From contig OY781436.1 of NCBI GenBank assembly GCA_963676875.1, positions 1,860,001 through 1,924,000 on the forward strand: DNA of 64,000 nt. The letters are read 5' to 3'. The notes under the pieces are model-generated. The model did not search any database, had not been told where the DNA came from, and was given only the letters and a program-made list of their open reading frames with translations. The translations under genes and the position numbers were made by a program. Numbering within the stretch: the first letter of the stretch is position 1; each line of letters opens with the position of its first letter. Shown here piece after piece: positions 36,023 to 44,175 of the stretch. Origin of the DNA: UBA6244 sp963676875. GTDB taxonomy: Bacteria; Bacteroidota; Bacteroidia; Bacteroidales; F082.

Positions 36023-36352
36023 ATGAGAGAAATAATGATAACATCAGAGTGTTCAGACTTCATCGAAAGTCAAGACAAACGAGTATCATTGAAATTCTAT
36101 CAGATTATTGAAGTAATGATGGAAGTTAAGGTAGTTCATGCATCATTTGTGAAAAAGTTGATAAACACTGACTTCTATGAACTAAGAATTAAAACTGGAA
36201 ACGAAATAAGAGTAATTATGTTTGCAACTGATCTTTCCAGTTTTATAGAATCAAAAAAAGTTATTTGTTTGAATGGCTTTGTTAAAAAATCAAACAAGGA
36301 CTATAAAAAGGCTATAAAAATATCAGAAAAACTACTTAAAGACTACATCTAA
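36023..36352 (+). CDS. Cassette gene: RelE/HigB-type toxin
   Basis: A 109-aa protein of the Gp49/HigB-like RelE superfamily. YQIIEVMMEVKVVHASFVKKL is followed by the characteristic FYELRIKTGNEIRVIMF strand pair and VICLNGFVKKSNKDYKKAI, where Lys residues and the F-KK segment match the mRNA-interferase group. The gene order is toxin then antitoxin, as in higBA. The antitoxin starts 13 bp downstream. Confidence 0.87.
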   Translation: MREIMITSECSDFIESQDKRVSLKFYQIIEVMMEVKVVHASFVKKLINTDFYELRIKTGNEIRVIMFATDLSSFIESKKVICLNGFVKKSNKDYKKAIKISEKLLKDYI

Positions 36353-36365
36353 AAAACTGAATCTC

Positions 36366-36650
36366 ATGAGAAAATTAATGAACGCAAAAGACATACTAGA
36401 CAAAAAATTTGGAAAAGAAGGAACTGAAACAAGAGAGAAATTCAGAGAAGAATCATTTTCATATTATTTTGGAGAAATAATTAAAAACAGAAGAAAAGAA
36501 TTAAAGTTAAGTCAACAAGATCTGGCAGAACTTATTGGGAAGAAAAGACCATATATTTCAAGAATTGAAAATGGAGAAGATATAAGAATTTCAAATTTTG
36601 CTCTAATTGCAAACGCATTGAATCTAAATATTCTACTCACAGCTAAATAA
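36366..36650 (+). CDS. Cassette gene: XRE-family antitoxin (HigA-like)
   Basis: A 94-aa protein with a C-terminal helix-turn-helix domain (about 37-92: IIKNRRKELKLSQQDLAELIG...RPYISRIENGED), the Cro/CI type used by HigA antitoxins. The N-terminal 35 residues probably bind the toxin. A second ATG four codons in is possible. It neutralises the HigB-like toxin and autoregulates the promoter at 35988-36018. Ends 15 bp before the attC-like site. Confidence 0.88.
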   Translation: MRKLMNAKDILDKKFGKEGTETREKFREESFSYYFGEIIKNRRKELKLSQQDLAELIGKKRPYISRIENGEDIRISNFALIANALNLNILLTAK

Positions 36651-36664
36651 GAAAAAGCACGAAA

Positions 36665-36800
36665 GCACAACATGGTAGGTTTTAAGTCTCAGTTGAGCCA
36701 AAAAAACAGGCTGCGATGATAACATCACCCACAACCTGTAAATCAACTCCGGAATTTAGTGAAAGCACCCACCCGGCAGTCGCAAGCCTCGTCGTTGGCT
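36665..36800 (+). repeat. attC-like site 5
   Basis: 136 bp. R'' GCACAAC (36665-36671); hairpin-forming CTCAGTTGAG; shared block CACCCACAACCTGTAA; R' GTTGGCT (36794-36800). Confidence 0.8.
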
Positions 36801-37009
36801 GAACATCGCGTATTTTTTGAGCTAATATGTAGATGAGATTTTATAAAATGCACACGAAAATAAAGTATATTTGACAACTGCTAAATACAATAACATGAAC
36901 CGCACCCAACCTCACCATTTTTTGCATCAATTGATTTGCAACACATTGCGCGGCAAGTCGAATGTAGTCAAAGGGGAGATAAATGGTATGGGGGTGGGGT
37001 TGGCACTTA
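36794..37009 (+). repeat. Gene-less cassette, copy C
   Basis: Third copy of the unit, starting with an intact GTTGGCT. TATATTTG lies at about 36867-36874. No gene; a short frame starting ATGAAC near 36895 is repeat-derived. Confidence 0.8.
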
Positions 37010-37016
37010 GTTGGCA
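36904..37016 (+). repeat. attC-like site of gene-less cassette C
   Basis: 113 bp, R'' ACCCAAC to R' GTTGGCA (37010-37016); the 7-mer GTTGGCA also occurs 11 bp earlier (36999-37005). Confidence 0.75.
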
Positions 37017-37028
37017 GTAATGTAAAAA

Positions 37029-37427
37029 ATGAAAACAGACATTAACATAGAATCGAAAGTCATTGAGAATTTTGTCATCAAGGATAAAAGAGACAGATAT
37101 CTGAATTTCATCAAAAAATCGAAGACAAGAAGAAAATTTACGGATGCATTAGCTCATTTCAGTGCTCAACTCGACAACTTCCAAGAAATTAAAACAAATG
37201 AACTGGAAGAAATAAATAGAAGACTTCAGAAAATTAAATTTATTGAAGATTGTTACCTCATTTCTGAAAACAATGAAATTGACGGGAAAAGACTAAAGAT
37301 TAAAGATGCCTTAACAGAAACGATAGGAATGGGCATGGGAACTTTGATTGTCTTTGGAAATGCAGATTTAGTATTTTATGAAGGAGAAGAACCAAGTGAC
37401 CGATGGATAAGAGAATTGGAAAAATAA
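37029..37427 (+). CDS. Cassette gene: hypothetical protein
   Basis: A 132-aa soluble, charged, helix-rich protein (MKTDINIESKVIENFVIKDKRDRY...) with a Gly-rich turn GMGMGTLIVFGNADLVFY near residue 98-115 and an acidic C-terminus. I do not recognise it. It fills a cassette that starts GTTGGCAGTAATG at 37010 and ends at an R'' flank complementary in 12 of 13 bases. No promoter was found inside, so it may rely on the gene-less unit upstream. Confidence 0.72.
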   Translation: MKTDINIESKVIENFVIKDKRDRYLNFIKKSKTRRKFTDALAHFSAQLDNFQEIKTNELEEINRRLQKIKFIEDCYLISENNEIDGKRLKIKDALTETIGMGMGTLIVFGNADLVFYEGEEPSDRWIRELEK

Positions 37428-37439
37428 AAAAACACTACT

Positions 37440-37577
37440 GCCAACATAATAGGTTTTAAGGCTCAGTTGAGCCCAAAAAACCCACCCCGCGATGAAAACA
37501 TCACCCACAACCTGTAAAACAACTCCGGAATTTAGTGAAAACACCCACCCGGCGGTCGCAAGCCTGGTCGTTGGCGT
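37440..37577 (+). repeat. attC-like site 6 (array end)
   Basis: 138 bp. R'' TGCCAAC (37440-37446); perfect inner hairpin GGCTCA/TGAGCC; R' GTTGGCG (37571-37577). Sequence after it is unique and leads to a core gene. Confidence 0.83.
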
Positions 37578-37692
37578 TTTGAGCAAGATGCATAAGAATT
37601 ATAGGGGTGTTCTTACCGACACTAAGCAACAAAAAAGTTAAGGTTATTTAAATGATTATCCACCATTACTGAGATTGTTGTAAATTTGTCGC

Positions 37693-38109
37693 ATGATGGA
37701 AGATGAGAAATTTAAACAGGATCTGGACGAATTGTTCAGGCTATTTAACCGGCTGCTCGAAGAACAGTCCATGGATGATATCCCGGGCGTCGATAAGTCG
37801 ATGATGAAACAATTTCAGTTCTTTTTCAGCAATTACGAATCCATGAAAGACCAAATCAGTCAGCAGTTGCAAGGACAATTTGGCGAACCGGTAAAGCAAA
37901 TGGTGAGTAGTTTGATAAAACAATTGCGCGAACAACTGGGCGAAGACGAACCCTATTTGCAAAAGCCGGAAACCGCCATGCCCCCCATTCCTGCCATTCC
38001 TGTCGACACAAAAGAGGCGGTAAAAAAGATCGACGAGCTTTTGAAAAACCCCAACCTTACCGACGAGGAAATCGACCAACTGCTCGATCGAAGGGCTGAG
38101 TTGCTTTAG
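37693..38109 (+). CDS. Hypothetical helical protein
   Basis: A 138-aa acidic, helix-rich cytoplasmic protein (MMEDEKFKQDLDELFRLFNRLLEEQ...) with a proline-rich linker (MPPIPAIPVD) near residue 100 and a C-terminal helical hairpin (LLKNPNLTDEEIDQLLDRRAELL). No family recognised. It lies 38 bp upstream of the thioredoxin-like gene and is probably cotranscribed. Confidence 0.72.
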   Translation: MMEDEKFKQDLDELFRLFNRLLEEQSMDDIPGVDKSMMKQFQFFFSNYESMKDQISQQLQGQFGEPVKQMVSSLIKQLREQLGEDEPYLQKPETAMPPIPAIPVDTKEAVKKIDELLKNPNLTDEEIDQLLDRRAELL

Positions 38110-38147
38110 GCAAAATGACCGCGATAAACTAAACGACCAATATTCCT

Positions 38148-38762
38148 GTGGCAAATAATAAACTGGCTAACTATATCCGTAACTATTACAAAAAGAAATC
38201 AAAATTTTCATTGGCTTCTGATGTGGTATTTGTGGCTTTGATCATCTTGCTCATTATCCCGACCACTCGTATGGAAGTGGCCTCCTTTTTTATTCGGCTC
38301 ACTTCTTTTGCTCCTTCACAACTTAATAAAGATGAGCAATTTAACTTGACTTCAAGTGATAAAACCTGGCAATTGACTACCCTTGACGGTAAAAAAATAA
38401 GCCTGGGAGAATTATTGGACGGACAACCTGTTTTTATTAATTTTTGGGCTACCTGGTGTCCGCCATGTGTGGCCGAATTGCCCGGCATTAAAGATTTGCA
38501 TGAAAAATATGGCGACCGCGTACATTTTGTGCTGGCCACCACCGAATCGCCTACTATCATTAATACTTTTGCCGATAAGCGACAGTTTCAGCAGTTGCCC
38601 TTCTATCGATATCGCTCGGTTCCGGCGTCTTTGCAGTCGGAAACCATACCTGCCACCTTTGTCATTAGCAAGTCGGGCAGGGTAGTAGTAAGCAAAAAGG
38701 GAGCAGCACACTGGAATTCTGACCGTATGAATCAAATATTAGATCAATTGTTGGCCGAATAA
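38148..38762 (+). CDS. TlpA-type membrane-anchored thioredoxin
   Basis: A 204-aa protein starting at GTG, with an N-terminal membrane anchor (about residues 22-45) and a periplasmic thioredoxin domain from about 70. The active site WATWCPPC is followed by the TlpA-type VAELPGIKDLHEKYG segment, and the cis-proline region is TIPATFVISKSG. Such proteins keep periplasmic cysteines reduced, for example in cytochrome c maturation; the partner is not evident here. Confidence 0.92.
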   Translation: MANNKLANYIRNYYKKKSKFSLASDVVFVALIILLIIPTTRMEVASFFIRLTSFAPSQLNKDEQFNLTSSDKTWQLTTLDGKKISLGELLDGQPVFINFWATWCPPCVAELPGIKDLHEKYGDRVHFVLATTESPTIINTFADKRQFQQLPFYRYRSVPASLQSETIPATFVISKSGRVVVSKKGAAHWNSDRMNQILDQLLAE

Positions 38763-38808
38763 AGCCATATAACCCCGTAAATACTATTTTTGTAAAAAAT
38801 TACAACCA

Positions 38809-39486
38809 ATGAATACACGCTCTTTTGGATTTTTATTAATGTTTGTCATGCTTTTCAGTAGCATGGGCTTCTCACAGGTGATCAGCGAAAGCGCCAAGCG
38901 CAAAGTAACCGTTGGGGTGGATGTGTTTACCGACATCTGGCAAAACAAACCCGACAACATGTATATCCGCACCATCAACCAAGGAGCCAACGTGTTTGCT
39001 ATGTATAATTTTCAGTTGGCCAACGGGCCCTCTAACTTTGGTATAGGTCTGGGTATCAGCAATCACAACCTTTACAGCGATTCACGTATCGACAATATTA
39101 AGGCCGACACCATTGTTTTTACCCCCATTCCAGATGAATTGGCTCCCAAACGTACCAAGATCAACCTCACCTACATCGACATTCCCATGGAATTGAAAAT
39201 CCGTTTCAAAAATGAAATGAAACTGGGCGTTGGTTTTAAAATTGGCTACCTGATAAACAGTAAGGAAAAATATATTGGGGATATGTCAACAGCCCAGCAA
39301 AATCGCGTGACTATTAAGCAAAAAAGCATTTCTGAATTACAAACCTACTCCTATGGATTTACCCTGAGGTTTGGTTACAAATCGGTCAACCTGTTTGGAT
39401 ATTACCAAATTTCTCAAATTTTTAATCGCGATCGCGGTCCTGAGTTATATCCCATATCGGTAGGTATTACGCTTACACCGTTTTAA
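38809..39486 (+). CDS. Outer-membrane beta-barrel (PorT-like) protein
   Basis: A 225-aa protein with signal peptide (1-23, ending GFSQ), alternating amphipathic strands and a C-terminal aromatic-ended strand (YPISVGITLTPF), as in the small PorT/outer-membrane beta-barrel families of Bacteroidota. A -7-like TATTTTTG lies at 38785-38792, 16 bp before the ATG. It ends at the terminator at 39531. Confidence 0.82.
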   Translation: MNTRSFGFLLMFVMLFSSMGFSQVISESAKRKVTVGVDVFTDIWQNKPDNMYIRTINQGANVFAMYNFQLANGPSNFGIGLGISNHNLYSDSRIDNIKADTIVFTPIPDELAPKRTKINLTYIDIPMELKIRFKNEMKLGVGFKIGYLINSKEKYIGDMSTAQQNRVTIKQKSISELQTYSYGFTLRFGYKSVNLFGYYQISQIFNRDRGPELYPISVGITLTPF

Positions 39487-39530
39487 TGTAATTCGATTTC
39501 TTCACCTTGAATGTTCAAGGTTATGACATA

Positions 39531-39561
39531 AAAAAAAGCGCCTCAATCGGGCGCTTTTTTT
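39531..39561. terminator. Bidirectional rho-independent terminator
   Basis: A-run, GCGCC (39538-39542), loop TCAATCG, GGCGC (39550-39554), T-run. Symmetrical A and T tails serve the beta-barrel gene and the convergent ahcY. Confidence 0.92.
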
Positions 39562-39576
39562 ATGGTTATTCAGATC

Positions 39577-41004
39577 CTAGTATCTGTAATGATCCGGTTT
39601 GTAAGGACCATCCTGGCTTACACCAATATAGTCGGCCTGTTCTTTCGACAGACGAGTTAGTTTTACGCCAATTTGTTCCAAATGCAGGCGGGCCACTTCT
39701 TCGTCGAGGTATTTGGGCAAACGGTAAACGCCAATTTCGTATTCATCGCGTTTTTCCCAAAGGTCGATTTGAGCCAGGGTTTGGTTGGTGAATGAGTTAC
39801 TCATCACAAAACTTGGGTGGCCGGTGGCACAACCCAGGTTGACCAATCTTCCTTCGGCCAGCATGAAAATGGAATGTCCGTCAGCAAATTCGTATTTATC
39901 TACCTGAGGTTTGATGTTGATTTTTTTGATGCCGGGAGTTTTTTCCAGTTTGGTCACCTGAATTTCGTTGTCAAAATGGCCAATATTACACACGATGGCC
40001 TGGTCTTTCATTTCGGCCATGTGCTTGGCTGTAATTACGTCTTTGTTTCCGGTGGTGGTTACAAATACATTACCGTGTTTTACGGCTTCTTCCATGGTGA
40101 TTACCTGAAACCCTTCCATGGCTGCTTGCAAGGCACAGATAGGGTCGATTTCGGTTATCAAAACACGTGCGCCATAGCTGCGCATGGAATGTGCCGAACC
40201 TTTACCTACGTCGCCGTAACCGGCTACAACGACTACTTTGCCCGCGAGCATTACATCGGTGGCACGTTTGATGCCATCGGCAAGAGATTCGCGACAGCCA
40301 TATAGGTTATCGAATTTGGATTTGGTTACCGAGTCGTTTACGTTGATGGCAGGAACCAGCAATTCGCCTTTTTCAAACATTTGGTACAAACGGTGGACGC
40401 CGGTGGTGGTTTCTTCCGAAACACCTTTCCACTCGGCTACGGTGCGGTGCCAACGTGTGGGATCATCTACCAGAATTTCTTTCAACAAGTCCAGAATTTC
40501 AGCTTCTTCTTCACTTTCGGGGGTTCCGTTTAGGGTTGAAGGGTCATTTTCGGCAGCAAATCCTTTGTGGATAAGCAGGGTAGCATCACCACCATCGTCC
40601 ACAATCAGTTGAGGACCTTTGCCATCGGGGAAACTCAGGGCTTGATTGGTACACCACCAATACTCTTTCAATGTTTCGCCTTTCCAGGCAAACACAGGAA
40701 CGCCGGCAGCTGCAATAGCTGCGGCAGCTTGATCCTGTGTGGAGAAGATATTACAGCTTGCCCAACGAACGTCGGCGCCAAGTGCCACCAGCGTTTCAAT
40801 CAAAACAGCTGTTTGGATAGTCATGTGCAACGATCCGGTGATGCGAACGCCTTTCAGGGGTAATGTTTTGCTGTATTTTTCGCGAATGGCCATCAAGCCG
40901 GGCATTTCTTTTTCAGCAATTTCTATTTCTTTTCTTCCCCATTCGGCAAGAGAAATATCTGCAATTTTGTATTGCAATTGGTTATCAATGATTACTTCAG
41001 TCAT
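39577..41004 (-). CDS. ahcY: Adenosylhomocysteinase
   Basis: AhcY hydrolyses S-adenosylhomocysteine to adenosine and homocysteine in the activated-methyl cycle, keeping methyltransferases uninhibited. The sequence has GSLHMTIQTAVLIETL, NIFSTQDQAAAAI, the NAD-binding GYGDVGKGSAHSM motif with TEIDPICALQA, and the C-terminal LDEEVARLHLEQIGVKLT...PDHYRY. At 475 aa it is the long bacterial form with the usual insertion. The gene is monocistronic, with a promoter at about 41072 and a terminator shared with the convergent neighbour. Confidence 0.98.
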   Translation of the reverse strand: MTEVIIDNQLQYKIADISLAEWGRKEIEIAEKEMPGLMAIREKYSKTLPLKGVRITGSLHMTIQTAVLIETLVALGADVRWASCNIFSTQDQAAAAIAAAGVPVFAWKGETLKEYWWCTNQALSFPDGKGPQLIVDDGGDATLLIHKGFAAENDPSTLNGTPESEEEAEILDLLKEILVDDPTRWHRTVAEWKGVSEETTTGVHRLYQMFEKGELLVPAINVNDSVTKSKFDNLYGCRESLADGIKRATDVMLAGKVVVVAGYGDVGKGSAHSMRSYGARVLITEIDPICALQAAMEGFQVITMEEAVKHGNVFVTTTGNKDVITAKHMAEMKDQAIVCNIGHFDNEIQVTKLEKTPGIKKINIKPQVDKYEFADGHSIFMLAEGRLVNLGCATGHPSFVMSNSFTNQTLAQIDLWEKRDEYEIGVYRLPKYLDEEVARLHLEQIGVKLTRLSKEQADYIGVSQDGPYKPDHYRY

Positions 41005-41071
41005 AAGTATGTGTTAATTTGTCTAATGTTCAATTAGTTGAGCAAAAATCAGTCTTTTTAAAAAAGTGGTG

Positions 41072-41079
41072 CAAAGATA
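41072..41079 (-). promoter_or_regulatory. Putative -7 element for ahcY
   Basis: On the minus strand the sequence reads TATCTTTG, a match to TAnnTTTG, about 70 bp upstream of the ahcY ATG. No SAH-riboswitch-like pseudoknot was recognised in the leader. Confidence 0.45.
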
Positions 41080-41152
41080 TGGTTTTTTATATAATCCTTG
41101 TTTCAACAAATTTTAATGCCATACCTGTAACATTTATTGGTTGGTTTTAGTA

Positions 41153-41160
41153 TAACTTTG
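41153..41160 (+). promoter_or_regulatory. Putative -7 element for the iron-dependent alcohol dehydrogenase
   Basis: TAACTTTG matches TAnnTTTG and ends 18 bp before the ATG at 41179, which argues against the in-frame ATG at 41137 located upstream of this element. Confidence 0.5.
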
Positions 41161-41178
41161 CTAACAAAAAGCTTTAAA

Positions 41179-42318
41179 ATGGAAAATTTCAATATTTATA
41201 ATCCCGTACGTTTATTTTTTGGTCAACAAATTTCTTCCTCGCTTGGGCAAGTGTTGGATACTTTTGGAAAAAGAGTTTTATTGGTATATGGCAAGGGTTC
41301 AGTTGTGAAATACGGTTACTATGGTCAAATAATGGATATTCTGAATGCAAGCGGATTTGTTGTAACAGAATATTCCGGAATAAAATCCAATCCCGTGATC
41401 GAAGATGTAAGAGCTGCCGTAAAAATAGGCAAGGAAAATCAGGTAGATGTGGTGTTGGCTTTGGGAGGCGGAAGCGTGATTGATTCAGCCAAAATTATCA
41501 CCCTTGGTCTTCAAACTGAGCTCGATCCGTGGAATTTTATGACCTGGTCGGCAAAGCCTGAGAAAGCAACTCCTCTGGTAGCCATTCTTACACTTGCTGC
41601 CACGGGTACCGAAATGAATGCCGCTGCCGTGGTGCAAAATCACGAAACCGGCGAAAAACTTGGATTTGTTAACGAACTTATTTTTCCCAAGGCCAGTTTT
41701 TTGAATCCCGAATTTACCCTCAGTGTGCCAAAAAGCTACACAGCCTATGGCATTGTCGACCTTATTGCTCATTCCCTTGAAGCCTATTTTGGAGCCGGAG
41801 AACCCTCCGTTACCGACCATATTACCTTTTCAATCATCAAAGATGCCATGCAGTGGGGTCCCAAGTTGCTCAACGACCTTCAAAATCTGGAATACCGGGC
41901 CAATATTATGTTGGACGCTACCCTGGCACTCAATGGTACTACTACTTATGGCAAAAAGGGGGGTGATTGGGGAGTGCATGGTTTGGGACATGAACTGTCC
42001 TTGCTGTTCGACACGCCTCACGGTGCCAGTTTGAGTATCGCTTATCCCGCCTGGCTTAAATTGCAAAAAACAAAATGTGCTCATAGAATCAGCAAGTTAG
42101 GAAAGGCATTGTTCAATACCACTGATGTAGATGCTACCATAGAGCAACTCACTGCATTCTTTGTTTCGTTGGATTCGCCCACCACCCTGACAGACATCAA
42201 TGTAGGTAAAGATAAACATGCTCTTATTGTGGAACAGTATCATAAAAATAAGGTTTCGGGAATGCATTATAAATTAACTGAAGAAGATCATATTACTTTG
42301 GTAAATCTTATGGCATAA
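41179..42318 (+). CDS. Iron-containing alcohol dehydrogenase (BDH/YqhD-like)
   Basis: A 379-aa group III alcohol dehydrogenase. These NAD(P)H enzymes reduce aldehydes or oxidise alcohols with Fe or Zn. Markers are FGKRVLLVYGKGS (cofactor), LALGGGSVIDSAK, the metal-binding YGIVDLIAHSLEAYF (Asp and His) and GWGVHGLGHELS...DTPHGASLSIAYPAW. The N-terminus NFNIYNPVRLFFG places it in the butanol dehydrogenase/YqhD branch. The start at 41179 is chosen because of the upstream promoter. The physiological substrate is unknown. Confidence 0.93.
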   Translation: MENFNIYNPVRLFFGQQISSSLGQVLDTFGKRVLLVYGKGSVVKYGYYGQIMDILNASGFVVTEYSGIKSNPVIEDVRAAVKIGKENQVDVVLALGGGSVIDSAKIITLGLQTELDPWNFMTWSAKPEKATPLVAILTLAATGTEMNAAAVVQNHETGEKLGFVNELIFPKASFLNPEFTLSVPKSYTAYGIVDLIAHSLEAYFGAGEPSVTDHITFSIIKDAMQWGPKLLNDLQNLEYRANIMLDATLALNGTTTYGKKGGDWGVHGLGHELSLLFDTPHGASLSIAYPAWLKLQKTKCAHRISKLGKALFNTTDVDATIEQLTAFFVSLDSPTTLTDINVGKDKHALIVEQYHKNKVSGMHYKLTEEDHITLVNLMA

Positions 42319-42375
42319 AATTCAGTATATTGCGGGTTAGTTTTTCAGGTTCAATGTTCATCAACAGTAATTGAA

Positions 42376-44019
42376 ATGACAAATAAGCAACTTTTGGAGT
42401 CAGAAAATCAATTAGATACGGAAAAATTAGTAAACCGCATTGCTCTGTTGGAGAAGAAAATTCTCTTGCACGAAGCAGCCCTGTCAGAAAACGAGCGTAA
42501 ACACAGCAATTACAACAATGTGCTCGACCATATTCCATTAGCTATTCTGAGTTTGGATATCTTTGGGTATATTCAGCTTTTCAACAGTTCGTTCGGCAAA
42601 TTGTTTGACTATCCCGAAGAGAAACAGAAAGAACATATTCACATTACGCGTTTTTTACAGTTTTACGACAGTCCGTTATCAAGCAAAATATCAAGATTAC
42701 TCGACGATCATATTCAGTTTGATATGGAAACACGGATACCCGGATTAGGCAATCCGGACAGCCATTTCAGGGTAAGAGGTATTACCATGACCAACGAACA
42801 GGGCAAAGCGAATGCACATCTGATAATTATTGGCAATATTACCAAACGGCGCATGGCTGAAAAAAATCTGATTTTGGCCAAGGAGAAAGCCGAAGAAGCC
42901 AACATGTTGAAAACAGCCTTTTTGAGCAACCTTTCCCACGAAATCCGTACCCCATTGAACCACATTCTTGGATTTTTGGAGCTGTTGCTGATGAAAGATA
43001 TTCCACACGAAGAACGTGAAGAATATACCTCCATTGTAAGAGGCAGCAGCGAAATATTGCTGAAACGCATCGAAGACGTTATCAACATTTCCAAGATTGA
43101 AACCAAGCAAATGGAGGTGCACAACGACAACCTTGCGGTTTCGGATATTTTGTCGCACGTGCATGCCGAAGCCAGAAACCTGCAAACCAAACAGGACAAA
43201 ACGGATGTGCAGGTCATACTTAATGAACACTCCGACCACCGAAACCTCATTATTTCTGCCGACATACGCAAGGTGCATCAAATTCTGGTCAATTTGTTAG
43301 AGAACTCCCTGGTTTTTACCCATGAAGGAAGCATAGAGTTGGACTATTTTATCGAAAACAATAATGGAATTTGCTTTTACGTAAAAGATACCGGTATAGG
43401 TATTGCACCCGAATTTCATGAGTCCATATTTGAGCATTTCAGGCAGGTGGACAATTCGCCTACCCGAAAAATTGGCGGTTCAGGTCTTGGTTTGGCCATA
43501 GCCCGGGGTATGGCAAGTTTGATGGGCGGAAGCATTACGGTGCAGTCGGAGCCGGGAAACGGATCCACATTTTTTCTTCACTTGCCCGAATCCATTATTT
43601 CCATCGAGCCACTCGTTGAGGATACACCTTCTTCCGAATTGAATTTCAATTGGTTGGGTAAGAAAATTGTGGTAGCCGACTACGAATTGGCCAGTTTTAA
43701 CTTAATTAAGGTGATGTTGACCAAAACGGAAGCCGATTTGTTTTGGGTGAAATCGGGTGACGAACTTATATCAGAACTTTACAACAACCACCCGGACATC
43801 ATCCTGATAGATGCCGACCTGCCCGGAACCTCGCTGAAAAGACTGGTGAAAACCATCAAACGAAAAACCAAACAAGTGCCCTTGATTGTGATGGGACAAG
43901 AATTGGATACCGACGACATTCGGCTGCTCGAAAAATCAGAATCCGTTCAGTTGCTTTTTAAACCCCTCAACAAGTCAAAATTGCTCCATAAAATTGCCCC
44001 TTTTTTATCTGCTGATTAA
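42376..44019 (+). CDS. Hybrid histidine kinase (PAS, HisKA, HATPase, receiver)
   Basis: A 547-aa cytoplasmic kinase without membrane segments. An N-terminal coiled coil (10-45) leads into a PAS domain (about 50-165). The HisKA H-box is LSHEIRTPLNHILGF near 188; the HATPase boxes are LLENSLVFTHEG, DTGIGIAPEFHESIFEHFRQVD and GGSGLGLAIARGM; and a receiver domain from about 425 has the phospho-acceptor Asp in LIDADLPG and the conserved Lys in LFKPL. The receiver appears somewhat divergent. The signal and output gene are unknown. The 3' end abuts a MITE-like element. Confidence 0.9.
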   Translation: MTNKQLLESENQLDTEKLVNRIALLEKKILLHEAALSENERKHSNYNNVLDHIPLAILSLDIFGYIQLFNSSFGKLFDYPEEKQKEHIHITRFLQFYDSPLSSKISRLLDDHIQFDMETRIPGLGNPDSHFRVRGITMTNEQGKANAHLIIIGNITKRRMAEKNLILAKEKAEEANMLKTAFLSNLSHEIRTPLNHILGFLELLLMKDIPHEEREEYTSIVRGSSEILLKRIEDVINISKIETKQMEVHNDNLAVSDILSHVHAEARNLQTKQDKTDVQVILNEHSDHRNLIISADIRKVHQILVNLLENSLVFTHEGSIELDYFIENNNGICFYVKDTGIGIAPEFHESIFEHFRQVDNSPTRKIGGSGLGLAIARGMASLMGGSITVQSEPGNGSTFFLHLPESIISIEPLVEDTPSSELNFNWLGKKIVVADYELASFNLIKVMLTKTEADLFWVKSGDELISELYNNHPDIILIDADLPGTSLKRLVKTIKRKTKQVPLIVMGQELDTDDIRLLEKSESVQLLFKPLNKSKLLHKIAPFLSAD

Positions 44020-44021
44020 GA

Positions 44022-44175
44022 AACTGTCTAAATTTAGCTTTTGAGCTCCGTTGGAAGCTCGATGTGGTTAGAAAAATACCATTTGAATTTTGTCCGCCAT
44101 GGGCAGACGATATAATTCTCCCAAGATTTCTGTATCTACCCATATGCTTTCCCTCCGGGAAAAATTTAGACAGTT
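44022..44175. mobile_element. MITE-like element with perfect 14-bp terminal inverted repeats
   Basis: AACTGTCTAAATTT at 44022-44035 and AAATTTAGACAGTT at 44162-44175 are exact reverse complements that bound 154 bp with no gene. An inner palindrome GTCCGCCATGGGCAGAC lies near 44093. No target-site duplication is obvious. It sits directly after the kinase stop codon. The spacer from 44176 to 44324 holds nothing further recognised. Confidence 0.72.

Larger units (their letters stand above)
31834..37577 (+). mobile_element. Integron-like gene cassette array without an integrase (CALIN-like)
   Basis: Nine imperfect inverted repeats of 113-138 bp alternate with short plus-strand genes over 5.7 kb. 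Each repeat starts with an R''-like ...AAC element and, apart from a degenerate end at 34812, ends with a GTT R'-like element. For six gene-carrying units the bases beginning at GTT at the unit's start are the reverse complement of the R'' flank at the unit's own end. Matches: 13/14 for the 32067 unit, 13/16 for 32649, 11/14 for 34095, 13/14 for 35025, 8/9 for 35934 and 12/13 for 37010. This pattern is expected if units circularise at GTT, as integron cassettes do. Genes are A/T-richer than flanking core genes. No tyrosine recombinase is encoded in the window. Between 31623 and 31833 I see only a small hairpin (31675-31696) and a possible degenerate site. Confidence 0.82.

Noticed and set aside
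41005..41070. SAH or SAM riboswitch ahead of ahcY
   Set aside because: The leader is short and A/T-rich, with no conserved pseudoknot or G/C-rich stems that I could recognise.
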